Shown here in pieces: positions 46,601 to 53,786 of a stretch of DNA of 64,000 nucleotides (position 1 is the first letter of the stretch; each line of letters opens with the position of its first letter). The translations under genes and the position numbers were made by a program. The stretch covers positions 10,902,692 to 10,966,691 of the forward strand of contig OW203730.1 of assembly GCA_934045075.1 (NCBI GenBank), read 5' to 3'. The notes beneath the pieces were generated by a model, which was not told where the DNA came from, did no database searches, and worked only from the letters and a program-made list of their open reading frames with translations. Source of the stretch: Yponomeuta sedellus. Taxonomy: Eukaryota; Arthropoda; Insecta; Lepidoptera; Yponomeutidae.

Positions 46601-49308
46601 TCGATGTTTTGGTTTCGGCCGACCGCGGCTAATGGAAAATTCAATTAACTGAAATCGGAAATTGAAGCTATCAGTCCTTTTGTTATTGAGGTTTGGCTGT
46701 ATTGGAATTTCATTAAATTAAAGCGCATTTATCATCAGAGACAAGTAACAAATCGTATAGTAAAATACTCGACATAACAAAATTACTGCGAGCATAATTA
46801 AGATTCATACTTTGTCATAGTGACACTAACAGAGAGAATAATAATTCGAAATAAACCACTTCAGATTCACAGAGGCTAGTATTTTATAGCTGCGGACAAA
46901 GTTAATGTCGAAATAGTGTCGTAGGGACGATTAAATCGCGGAGTGACCAAATTCCCAAACAACGTTTACGAATTCATGACTGGCAGGTTTCAAAATTAAA
47001 AGTTTTGTAACTTCGTTCTAAATTTGAAAGTTATGGAGTAATGGCTATGCCTACTTACCGTTCTATTATGTATTAGAGTGATAAAAACAACCTCGAAACA
47101 ATACTTGAAATTTCGTATTTTCGCACTTAGGTGGTATTACCTGGGCGTCGATTCACACCCATGCGTATTGAAAGCGTAGACGCAAAATATTCGAAGGCTT
47201 AGACGTTTGTCGCATAAAAATAAGATAATATAACTCGACAGAGTCACTACACATTTATTTTCTCATTCGAATTCAATCTAGCATGGCGTTCAGAATACAG
47301 ATTTTGGCTGTCGCTCGACTTTTTATGTAGAATTCGAGTCTAAAGCCTTAAGAGTCGTATACGAATTATTTATTAATGAAGTGAGAATTGGCTCCCTGGT
47401 CTCTGACCCTCTGGGATACAGGCGTGAGTTATGTTACGAAATAGGTAACTCAATGTATCTACGGACAGATTAGTTGCAAGCTCACCTAAGAAAGAGTAAT
47501 CCATCTTCTAGCAGCACCCTATGAGGGTGCTCAGAGGGGGCCAGTGGTACTCCATCCTTGTACCACTGGATGGTCGGTTTCGGCTTGCCTTCGGCCACAC
47601 ACCGCAGGGTTGCGGGTTCGCTTCTGCCCACGATTGTGTCGGCCGGGTGCTCTTTGATCCGAGGGGCCCGGCTTTGAGCTATTTAGAGAGAGGATTCATT
47701 TAATAATAGTAAGGCCCGCCACTGTCTTAGACCAGGTTTTCACGGTCTTAGTACGCTCGGACCGAGTACGGCATCCGAGTAAACTAATGCTCCTGATTGG
47801 ACGGTTTTTCGTGACAACACCAAAATAGCCAATCAGAAGCATCAGTTTAGTCGGATTGCGCACTCGAACCGAGCGCACTAAGACCGTGAAAATGCGGCTT
47901 TACAATCCTCCACTAACCCGGACTGGCATTTCGTGGTGGACTATGGCCTAACCTGCAGAAAGAGACCCGTGGCCCAGCAGTGGGGATATAATAATAATAA
48001 TATTGACCTTTTTTGCATCTACTTAATGAGATGATTTATACAGCGTCCAGTGGTATCTTCACTCACACTAGATGACTAGTGGGGATATACAAGGGTTGAT
48101 ATCGATTCATTTAATAATCATAGCGGTTTCGTTTCAGATTTTAAGAATGTTTGAACCAAAACTTTCTTAGGCACTATTATATTATTTTTAATGCAATAAC
48201 CCATGCTATATAATCATGTGGGTACAGCGATATCATTTCGATGTAAAACCTAACTACAAAGTAAGGTACTCGGGGCTGCAAGTGATGCAAATCACTTCAG
48301 TCAGATGTTGCTGCCTGTACGTAATACAGAGAGTATTGTAAAGAGGTTCGAAATTTCACTGCTGCCGGTAAGTCGCCCATTAGCTCAGTCGGGATAGCGC
48401 TGGCACGGTTAGCCAGAGGCGCGGATTCGAGTCTCGGCATGGGTGGAATTTTTAGCGTCTAAATAGGTTTTTAACACTACACATTAGTAAGTTAGTCCGG
48501 ATTCAAATAATAAGGTTAAATCTTGACACCGTTTCTTTCCTTCCCATGGTGAAGAAACTGTGCTTCACCTCAGAGGGAGTGAGTTGGAGGTTGAAATATA
48601 AAGGGGGTTTGTTTAGAGGGAGAAAGTTGGAGATTGAAATACAGGAGGAGAAATAGTATGGGCTTCATTTGTACACATTTACGAACATGGGTGTGGTCCT
48701 CAACTAAGTCTCTTTTTTATGGTTTTCTTCAAAATTTATTAACAAGTATTTTATTTGGTTAACAATTTAACAAAATAACAAAGAACAACAAATATAAATC
48801 CTCCTTTAAGTGTATACATGTATAAAAGCAAGAATAAAAAATATTTATTATTTCCATATGAATTATGTTACATCCATATGGATTAATCCTTATTAATTGT
48901 AACTTAAATTTAAAACAAAATTAACAATAATTATTACATTTGTGGTGACCGTGTCCCCACAAATGTAATAATTGTTCCCCGTGTCCACACTAGGCTAATC
49001 CGGTATCGTATGTAGAGATTATTAAAATAAATCCTTTTCAAATCTTATTCACAAGGTGCGTTAATTTTAAAAAATAAATTAAAGGTGTTCAGTTTTTTTT
49101 TAGCTGTTGGAACTACTCAAACTAAAATACTAAATTCAAGCTCTAAATAAATAAATGATATTGCTTGTTCTCTTAAAACGATGCGTTATCAAAACTTTTT
49201 CTCACCTGCAATTCCGCATGGAAATGCGAGCAGTAAGCACGCGAATAAAAAACATCTACCAAGCAGGATCCTCGCATGTTTATCCGTCCTAATTGCACTC
49301 CTTACCAT
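37603..49308 (-). CDS. robo: Roundabout-type axon guidance receptor, 17 coding exons, 4 Ig + 2 FN3
   Basis: This is a cell-surface receptor of the Robo family, whose members bind Slit through Ig1 and repel growing axons and migrating cells. Coding exons on the minus strand, from 5': 49206-49308, 47486-47678, 46169-46272, 45936-46089, 45400-45604, 44510-44696, 42275-42399, 41704-41844, 41019-41216, 40258-40561, 40067-40182, 39443-39651, 39127-39287, 38594-38728, 38368-38510, 37833-38290, 37603-37684. All have GT-AG borders and matching phases, total 3018 nt (1005 residues plus stop). Order: signal peptide (1-34), Ig1 (about 40-133), Ig2 (137-228), Ig3 (231-315), Ig4 (316-404), two FN3 (about 430-565 and 573-679), membrane span (697-719), cytoplasmic tail with a CC0-like tyrosine motif and a PPPP motif. 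All four Ig domains keep their Cys pair. Canonical Robo has five Ig and three FN3; Ig5 and FN3-1 are missing here. Likely a divergent Robo1-type paralogue. Confidence 0.9.
37833..38290 (-). CDS. robo: robo exon 16: Ser/Asp-rich tail ending in a PPPP motif
   Basis: 153 codons, rich in Ser, Asp, Asn and Cys, ending [14 protein letters not shown]. The polyproline resembles the Ena-binding CC2 motif of Robo. The Arg codon is AG|G at a gtaaat donor. If unspliced, AGG is followed at once by TAA (37829-37831), so the protein could also end here. Confidence 0.78.
38368..38510 (-). CDS. robo: robo exon 15: CC0-like motif
   Basis: It encodes [32 protein letters not shown] occupies the place of the CC0 tyrosine motif. 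Phase 1 in, phase 0 out. Confidence 0.82.
38594..38728 (-). CDS. robo: robo exon 14: cytoplasmic, conserved KEAVWLRER segment
   Basis: It encodes [20 protein letters not shown] and [10 protein letters not shown]. The K-A-WL-ER segment is a usual membrane-proximal feature of Robo tails. Phase 1 on both sides. Confidence 0.85.
38897..39093 (-). mobile_element. LINE 3' end, 197 bp, 11-bp TSD, in robo intron 13
   Basis: acatattgcat is at 38886-38896 and 39094-39104. On the minus strand it ends ggcgctcattaggggagggc tatgtccagcagtggactaa tatagcc and a gaagaagaag tail. It shares its 3' half with 51503-51666. The TSD ends 16 bp from the exon 13 donor. Confidence 0.85.
39127..39287 (-). CDS. robo: robo exon 13: membrane span
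   Basis: It encodes a juxtamembrane stretch and the hydrophobic helix [23 protein letters not shown], followed by the basic stop-transfer [10 protein letters not shown]. This fixes the membrane topology as type I. The donor is gtatgt, and a LINE fragment starts 16 bp beyond it. Confidence 0.9.
39443..39651 (-). CDS. robo: robo exon 12: second half of FN3-3
   Basis: It encodes [20 protein letters not shown], then [31 protein letters not shown]. The donor splits the last codon (phase 2). Confidence 0.9.
40067..40182 (-). CDS. robo: robo exon 11: first half of FN3-3
   Basis: It encodes [38 protein letters not shown], the PS-PPQ-V ... NG-I-GY pattern of Robo FN3-3. Phase 1 in, phase 0 out. Confidence 0.9.
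40258..40561 (-). CDS. robo: robo exon 10: rest of the FN3-2 domain
   Basis: It encodes [20 protein letters not shown], a longer-than-usual insert, then [35 protein letters not shown]. The Y-VFL-PFYK---GKPSN string is typical of Robo FN3-2. Ends in phase 1. Confidence 0.9.
40668..40806 (-). repeat. 5S rRNA-derived SINE, 3' tail, (GAT)n end, in robo intron 9
   Basis: On the minus strand: ccgacaataagaccagtcac, gccaagcctgcaccaatccg-like sequence, gtggaatatagcctatacct tcctcagggaag, then aatgatgatgatgat. It shares the variant tcctcagggaag with the copy at 44121-44501. Confidence 0.72.
41019..41216 (-). CDS. robo: robo exon 9: linker and start of an FN3 (FN3-2 by homology)
   Basis: It encodes a Ser/Pro-rich linker, then [20 protein letters not shown] and [12 protein letters not shown]. 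The pattern ARR-L----L-L-----SST-L-V-W is the start of Robo FN3-2, not FN3-1. Phase 0 on both sides. Confidence 0.85.
41273..41480 (-). repeat. Third SINE-like family, copy in robo intron 8
   Basis: It holds reverse-complement versions of cactcgctaa, aaacatcgtaaagaaacctg, ggcgggcacgcgtagtaatt aaa and gtaggacgtcc. It fills most of the intron in which Ig5 and FN3-1 would be expected. Confidence 0.6.
41704..41844 (-). CDS. robo: robo exon 8: second half of Ig4
   Basis: 47 codons: [20 protein letters not shown], then [23 protein letters not shown]. It carries the closing cysteine and the AGS motif of Ig4. Phase 0 on both sides. In other Robo genes Ig5 follows; here the next exon is already the second FN3. 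Confidence 0.82.
42275..42399 (-). CDS. robo: robo exon 7: first half of Ig4
   Basis: It encodes [41 protein letters not shown]. The pattern P-F-P-D-----G--V-F-C-A-G-P-P-I-W--EGSQ matches insect Robo Ig4. Phase 1 in, phase 0 out. Confidence 0.88.
42456..42822 (-). repeat. 5S rRNA-derived SINE, full-length 367 bp with exact 11-bp TSD
   Basis: gggtgaggttc is at 42445-42455 and 42823-42833. On the minus strand it starts gaagcgttcgtggcctagtc taaccgagtgattgg, has the 5S-like core (gctaagcaacaacaggcgcg, ggatgggtgaccgccc), the body and the tail ending gggttgatatc. It lies in robo intron 6, 46 bp upstream of the exon 7 acceptor. This copy defines the family length. Confidence 0.92.
42838..43165 (-). 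repeat. Third SINE-like family, long copy with B-box
   Basis: On the minus strand it has ggcggtagcccagttagtaa, gacacaggttcgattcgcaa (B-box), ggaaaatatcgtgaggaaat, gaaattgccagtccgtggag and cgtggtcattaagctcagat. Head and B-box make a tRNA-derived SINE likely. Confidence 0.7.
43572..43837 (-). repeat. tRNA-like SINE, copy 7, inverted form with tails at both ends
   Basis: Reading the minus strand, an inverted tail and body (reverse complement of gtgcattaaaaataaaaata) is followed by part of the 5' module (agtgtaaagaggttcgaaat), the full tRNA-like head, body and a second tail. The terminal 80 bp on each side are inverted copies of each other, so the copy looks like a MITE. Copies with simple ends (18029-18186) show that it is not one. 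Confidence 0.82.
43838..44107 (+). repeat. tRNA-like SINE, copy 8, full 5' module
   Basis: It starts tataatcatgtgggtacagc, contains ctgcctgtacgtaatgcaga and tgtaaagaggttcgaaatt, then the best-preserved tRNA-like head (cgcccattagctcagttgga ... gcgggttcgaatcccggcat) and a truncated body. It follows copy 7 without a gap. The head resembles tRNA-Ile at the acceptor and T arms, but the anticodon loop is acggata without U33. Confidence 0.85.
44121..44501 (+). repeat. 5S rRNA-derived SINE inserted at the robo exon 6 splice donor
   Basis: The direct repeat atacttacaaa lies at 44110-44120 and 44502-44512. On the coding strand it reads TTT|GTAAGTAT, the last three exon bases plus the donor. The SINE (gttaagcaacacagggcgcg ... 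gacccgtgccgctcggtggg ... gggttgatgatgacga) is in plus orientation. About 20 bp of non-family sequence separates the left repeat from the SINE head. The 5S-like head is diverged in this copy. Confidence 0.8.
44510..44696 (-). CDS. robo: robo exon 6: rest of Ig3
   Basis: It encodes [40 protein letters not shown] and [15 protein letters not shown]. The donor gtaagtat (44502-44509 on plus) lies inside the target duplication of a SINE; see the repeat at 44121-44501. Confidence 0.9.
44697..45399. other. robo intron 5, no repeat recognised
   Basis: AT-rich intron. I find no named repeat. Confidence 0.35.
45400..45604 (-). CDS. robo: robo exon 5: second half of Ig2, start of Ig3
   Basis: It encodes [40 protein letters not shown] and GQNVEFHCQ, with the Ig2 second cysteine and the Ig3 first cysteine. 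It ends in phase 0 at gtacg. Confidence 0.9.
45936..46089 (-). CDS. robo: robo exon 4: first half of Ig2
   Basis: It encodes [20 protein letters not shown] then [27 protein letters not shown] and PPRG-PEP are Ig2 signatures of Robo. The acceptor is preceded by an eight-T tract. The donor is gtatgc. Confidence 0.9.
46169..46272 (-). CDS. robo: robo exon 3: second half of Ig1
   Basis: It encodes [34 protein letters not shown], with the second Ig1 cysteine in YWCVARN. It enters in phase 2 and leaves in phase 1 at gtaagg. Confidence 0.9.
46322..46516. mobile_element. MITE or foldback, 195 bp, about 55-bp inverted ends, in robo intron 2
   Basis: attgtagacttttagtccgg atctacttatgggtgttgtt atatcgg is mirrored at the right end with two mismatches. 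The interior (cgctccgattcgcagagctt, gagacggagctcgcgtcgtc) recurs inverted at 63795-63880. It has no coding capacity. The target duplication is not clear. Confidence 0.82.
46517..47485. other. rest of robo intron 2, nothing seen
   Basis: Non-coding; no repeat recognised. Confidence 0.3.
47486..47678 (-). CDS. robo: robo exon 2: first half of Ig1
   Basis: The exon encodes [32 protein letters not shown] and the strand up to EDGLLFLR. This is the Slit-binding Ig1 start of Robo (family pattern PRI-EHP-DTIV). The acceptor is at 47679-47680 and the gtgag donor at 47481-47485. A SINE insertion begins only 13 bp beyond the acceptor. Confidence 0.9.
47730..47899. mobile_element. MITE, 170 bp, nested in SINE, TTA duplication
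   Basis: TTA flanks lie at 47727-47729 and 47900-47902, inside the SINE motif gtcttacaatcc. The inverted ends are gaccaggttttcacggtctt agt and, reversed, agccgcattttcacggtctt agt. The 3-bp TTA fits PIF/Harbinger. It splits the SINE, so it came later. Confidence 0.85.
47991..48077. mobile_element. 87-bp retroposon fragment, nested in SINE, 12-bp TSD
   Basis: agtggggatata is at 47979-47990 and 48078-48089, whereas an intact SINE has it once. The insert starts ataataataatatt and then holds gcgtccagtggtatcttcac. The ATA run would be its tail if it is in minus orientation. The family is not identified. Confidence 0.75.
48177..48474 (+). repeat. tRNA-like SINE, copy 9, inverted tail plus full 5' module
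   Basis: An inverted tail (tatttttaatgcaataaccc atgcta) is joined to tataatcatgtgggtacagc gat, the 5' module, the tRNA-like head and a truncated body. It is flanked by cacta on both sides (about 48171-48175 and 48477-48481), a possible 5-bp duplication. Confidence 0.8.
48475..49205. other. 5' part of robo intron 1
   Basis: It contains a direct duplication of about 36 bp (agagggagtgagttggaggt tgaaat / agagggagaaagttggagat tgaaat) at 48574-48650. There is also a hairpin with 17-bp perfect arms (48929-48945 and 48957-48973). Otherwise AT-rich. Confidence 0.5.
49206..49308 (-). CDS. robo: robo exon 1: start codon and signal peptide
   Basis: ATG at 49306-49308 opens a 34-codon exon. It has a basic n-region ([14 protein letters not shown]), a hydrophobic core (LFACLLLAF) and a small-residue cleavage region (CGIA), a textbook secretory signal. 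It ends in phase 1 at a gtgag donor (49201-49205). The next exon supplies CT, giving Ala and then [11 protein letters not shown], so the joint is seamless. The plus-strand open frame over the same bases is not a gene. Confidence 0.8.
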
Positions 49309-49620
49309 ACTGACACTGCTTATTTACATCACTTGTCTCAACCACATTGCTGCGCAACTGTTCAAAATTCGATTGTCACCGATATGCATTTGTTTTTTGT
49401 TCGTTTTTAGAACGTCACTTTTTTAAAAAAAAATCCGGCGGCTAGCAAAACTTCGGCCAGTTAAGTACAGACATCGCGATGTAGACGGGTCGGAGAGCGG
49501 CACGGGTGCCCCGCGCGGTAACTTGGGTCTCACTGTCCCCCCACCTTCGTCGGTGTCATTTCGCGCCGACTCCGTATCGCTGATGTCGGTGGAGCTTTTC
49601 GCAAAGTGCTAGTAGAGGTA
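49309..49620 (-). promoter_or_regulatory. Probable 5' leader of robo with a 21-codon upstream ORF
   Basis: The sequence upstream of the start codon includes a GC-rich block (about 49430-49610) that stands out from the AT-rich surroundings, as expected for a leader exon or promoter. A uORF runs from ATG at 49387-49389 to TAA at 49324-49326, 15 bp before the main start. The transcription start cannot be placed, and further non-coding exons may exist upstream. Confidence 0.4.
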
Positions 49621-50462
49621 ATAGGCTCGTGTTTTATTTGCGTTTGTCTGTCTAGTTTTAATTGCAGGTGCTCGGTTTTGTGTCGGTAGTCTAGTCGCTT
49701 AATTTTTCTTTATTCTTTCCGTAGAATGAAACATAATTATTATGGAGATAAGTTTTATCGATTTAAGAGCACGAACACAAACTGGCTGCATTATTGAGGC
49801 CGTTTTAAGATATTTTTTCTAATACAAGTGCATTAAGTATCTCATTAACTAACTATTAAACTTTCATATAATACAACGTGTAATTAAAGAAACGTCACAC
49901 TTCATAACGGTTCTTTTAGATTGATAAATTAATATTAACAACTCCTATCGTGCAAAATGTTAGTATTATTACGGAAAATTGAAATTCGACGTGGCAATCT
50001 GAATAAATAACAAAAAAAACATAATTATGTGCTCACTACATACAGATTGTGATTTTAGAAACCGAAGAAAAGATTTGAAATATCATAAATTGCAGATATC
50101 CTACCTGAATGCATTGAAATTATTACCTACACAGCGGGCACCGTCGAAGTTTTTAAAACTCAACTATAACATCCTCTGAAACCGTTGGGAGCACAAGCGT
50201 TCAACACGTTATTCAAAGCAATACCCAAACTTTCAACATTCAATAACCCACGCAGACAATAAAATCCCACTGGCGCTTCCAGCAGTCAAATACTCTCCTC
50301 ACTTCGACAATCGAAGCTCTCGAATTCCGCACACGGCCCCAACTTGCGGTGTCAACTAGGGCTGAAGAGATGCCAGTCACGTCCACAGCCTAACTGTTTT
50401 GCGGCCGGCCCACTCAGTGGGAGCGATACAGAGGCTCTACTTTAGTTTCCCTTCGACCATGA
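49621..50462. other. Upstream region of robo, less AT-rich block at 50160-50460
   Basis: No coding exon. The 50160-50460 block, with gcggccggcccactcagtgg, could be an alternative promoter or leader exon, but I see no decisive signal. Confidence 0.25.
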
Positions 50463-50740
50463 TAGACCATTTAAAAACCTATTTAGAGGCTAAAAATTCC
50501 ACCCATGCCGGGATTTGAACGCTGGCACGGATAGCCAGAGGTCGCGGGTCTAGAGGTCCAACTGAGCTAATGGACTGATGTCGATGCCGGTGAGTCACCC
50601 ATTAGCTCAGTTGGAAAGAGCGCTGGCACGGATAGCCAGAAGTCGCGGGTTCGAATCCCGGCATGGGTGGAATTTCTAGCTTCTAAATAGGTTTTTTAAT
50701 GGTCCTTAGTACGGGTTAGTGCATTAAAAAAAATATATAA
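50463..50740 (+). repeat. tRNA-like SINE, copy 10, rearranged inverted form
   Basis: An inverted body and B-box piece (aaaacctatttagaggctaa ... gccgggatttgaac) is joined to a scrambled sense and antisense piece of the head. A complete sense copy follows from agtcacccattagctcagtt through tail (tacgggttagtgcattaaaa). Three orientation switches occur within 120 bp. Confidence 0.8.
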
Positions 50741-50814
50741 TCGTGATAGACGAATCGACAACAAAGGAAGCAAATAACTATAAAGGGTGCGACAGAAAAT
50801 AGGGCGTAAATGGA

Positions 50815-51010
50815 AATTACCACCAGGTTAAATTGGGTTTCTGCTGCCCACTGGTCATTTCCTGCCATTTTCCCGCCTGATGGAAACCGATGACGTGGGA
50901 GACTAAGAAAAAGGTTCTTCGAAAGATAATGCGAGTTGGCTAGGGATAGGGAGCGGTGGAAAGAAGGAGAGAAGGCTTTCGGCCTGTAGTGGGACATTTT
51001 CATTTATTAA
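50815..51010 (+). pseudogene. Possible LINE ORF2 3' end remnant
   Basis: A broken frame contains LARDRERWKEGEKAFGL just before a stop, followed by ggacattttcatttattaat aaaaaaagatga. The DRERWKE...AF pattern at a 3' end followed by an A-rich tail resembles lepidopteran LINE C-termini. The upstream part is too decayed to confirm. Confidence 0.35.
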
Positions 51011-51502
51011 TAAAAAAAGATGATAAACTCTTCCAGACTCAGATTTTGATGAATCACTATATGTTGTGTGCAACTTTGCAACGATACTTTAGTAAGTTGA
51101 AGCTATAAGCGCTACTATAGACATATTGTCAGTTATATTATATGTTATAGGTACTTTTGATAGGTGGTGGGTCTCTCTAAATGCACTTTCTGCTTCTTTG
51201 TATTCCATGACAGAACCCTCACCGGCAGCCTCCGTAATCAACCCATCAGGAAGAGACAAAGGCTGCTTCCTTCATTAACTCCAAATGTATTAAAATATGC
51301 ATGAACACCTAGACTAAACGGCTTGCTTGTGTGTTTAGGAAATTGATTGTATTTGTATTCAATCGATCGGTTGGTTAGACTTTAGATACTATATTGTGGC
51401 CCCTTGGTTGTGTATTAACTTCGAAATTTAAGGCGTATTGAAGCATTAGTGAGTAGGTATATTTTCAGTCCTGTAATAAGTTTTCTAAGTTGATTATTGT
51501 AT

Positions 51503-51666
51503 CATCGTCATCGTCAGGCTATACTAGTCCACTGCTGGACATTGCCCTCCTCTAATGAGCGCCATAGCGCCCTGTCTTCAGCTTGCCGCATCCAGCATCT
51601 GCCTGCAGTTTTTCGCAGATCGTCATCCCACCTATAGTCGGAGGGCGTCCTACACTACGTTTGCCG
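51503..51666 (-). mobile_element. LINE 3' end, 164 bp, 9-bp TSD, (GAT/GAC)n tail
   Basis: ttattgtat is at 51494-51502 and 51667-51675. On the minus strand it reads ggacgccctccgactatagg, gatctgcgaaaaactgcagg, gcgctcattagaggagggca atgtccagcagtggactagt, then the tail. It shares its 5' half with 22973-23152 and its 3' half with both other copies. Confidence 0.85.
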
Positions 51667-51675
51667 TTATTGTAT

Positions 51676-53763
51676 ACCAGAAAAAAAAAACCCAGTTTCT
51701 AGCACAAAACAACTTAGCTAAACTAAGGCATTGGAAAATTAATTGTTAGAGAAAAGCAAACGTAGCCTTGATTTTTTAGCTGTAAATTATATGTTAGGCC
51801 TCTTCCATCTCATCTAACTTTACTTGCTAGAAATATCATAATATCAGCAAATCCAAACACTCGACGTTTACCAGCACAAACACGATAAATCAGCACAAAA
51901 CAGTAATTTATAACGTATACTTCCGATGCTTCGATAGTATTCATGAGTCACTCGGTTGAGATACTCGCATTCAAGGCACGTAAGAGCCTCGGACTTGCAT
52001 CAGGTGAAGCAAACGATGATACAGATACTACAAAACCCTCTCTGACCCCTCTCGAACTATTGTGAACTTTATTGTCCAGAAAAAGAGTGCGAATTTCCTG
52101 GGAGACTTCTTTATAAACGTTAACAGATCATGCCCACGTGCCGGATCCTTGTACGGCAAAAATTGCTACCGACAAAAGAGATACGTTGGATAAATATATC
52201 GTTAAGGCAGAGATAGATAGTAATAGGCGGAGATGGCAACGAAAGTTACGGTAATGGATCTTTAATCCCGGTCCTAGTCCATAAATGAAACAGGGAACCT
52301 ACCTCATGGTTATTAATACAATGAAATGAGAACCGAATCTATATTGAGAACTAGCTTGTGATTTCGTATAAACAAAGAATCTCTTTTCAAGATGCAATCT
52401 ATTTTCTTCCCAAATTGCAGTGTTCAGCGATTTAGTCAAGAGAAGGATAAAGGCAGAGAAAGTTTTGTATTTATTTTATAACTCGCTGTGCCCGCGGCTT
52501 GGTCTGCGTGGAATTTAGCGATAATAATAATTTAATATAACCTATCTACGTTCGTCCTAAGCGCTCAGTCTATTTATTATTAGTGATTTTTTTTTTAATT
52601 TGATGAAAAGTTTTGCATATCACCTCCTACTCATTTGCCTGTTTATGGTGTAGATATATGGATAATGGGATGGTTACCAAATTGAACTAACAGTGCATGT
52701 AACTACATTCGAATGGTATTCGATTTTTTTAAAACAATATGACAAAATATTGTAGCCTGCAGTTTGTTTGTTTGTTACGCTTTATTGCACAAAAATTAAG
52801 AAACAAACAAACCTTAAATAAAAAAAATTCGGCAGTTCCGTTTTAAAGTTACCATCGATGGCATTAACTACCTAATTCCTGACAATGGAAATAACAATGG
52901 TTTTCAATTGGTATTTTCTAGGTCGGGAATAAGGCTGTGGAGCAATTGTTTTAAAATAATGAATAACATATACACAATTTCCGAATACTGAGTTTTGTTT
53001 CACTGTATGTACTTAATAGAAATTGTAAAAAAATGGACTTACAAAGGTAATTTAGTAGGTAATGACAACGGTACTTATTTATTAAAAGAGCAGTGGTGCG
53101 TCAAAATATAAATATCTAGAATTTTTGACAAAAACAATCATTTAAAACTATACACACTATATAGACATAATTCTGTGAGGTTTTATATTTTCCAAAAGGT
53201 AATTGAAAAAACCATTACTAGTAGGTACTGGACAATTATAAAAACCAAAAATGTTTTTCTCCACATTTAAATTAGTCACCAACGCCTATTTTCTGGACAA
53301 ATTGAATAATAAATAACCGAGTAGGAATCAATTATGAATGAAGCAAATTATGGAGCAGAATTTCCCATGCGGGATGGCCGGCGGTTGCGAATGAACGAGT
53401 GAAGTATAAAGTTTCCTCGCCATAAAACAAGCTTGTACTTAACACCCATTTACACAGTACCTCGTAGCTTTGCCGATGACCACACTTCCGTAATTTCACT
53501 TATCTCAATTTCTATGAAACTTGAAACTGTCAACCGTTCCTCTACCCTACGGAATCTGGACCGTTGCAAAATATAGATGTTCAACATAAATGCAGAAAAG
53601 TAGAAAAGCGAATAAGCTTCAGTGTTCAACCTAACCTAACTCTTTTCATCACAAGCTATGTAAAAGTAAAAAAAGTAAAAAGTAAAAATATTTTATTGCC
53701 ATTATGTTTATTAAAATATTTCTTTGACATTGACAAGAGTTGGGCACGCGTTAATTAAGCCCG
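51676..53763. other. Non-coding, no feature seen
   Basis: About 2 kb of AT-rich DNA. A short ctcgctgtgcccgcggcttg motif at 52481-52500 looks like a fragment of a dispersed repeat. No gene is supported. Confidence 0.3.
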
Positions 53764-53786
53764 CTCTCTCTCTCTCTCTCTCTCTT
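53764..53786 (+). repeat. (CT)n microsatellite
   Basis: About 11-12 uninterrupted CT units, directly following ttaattaagcccgct, which resembles the 3' part of the third SINE-like family. Confidence 0.85.

Larger units (their letters stand above)
47708..48103 (+). repeat. 5S rRNA-derived SINE tail with two nested insertions, 15-bp TSD
   Basis: gattcatttaataat is at 47693-47707 and 48104-48118. The SINE is 5'-truncated: taaggcccgccactgtctta, acaatcctccactaacccgg, gcagaaagagacccgtggcc cagcagtggggatata, caagggttgatatc. It is interrupted by a MITE (47730-47899) and a small retroposon (47991-48077). It lies in robo intron 1, 13 bp upstream of the exon 2 acceptor. Confidence 0.9.

Noticed and set aside
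49181..49426. 81-codon plus-strand frame
   Set aside because: It is antisense to the robo signal-peptide exon, whose phase and sequence fit the gene.
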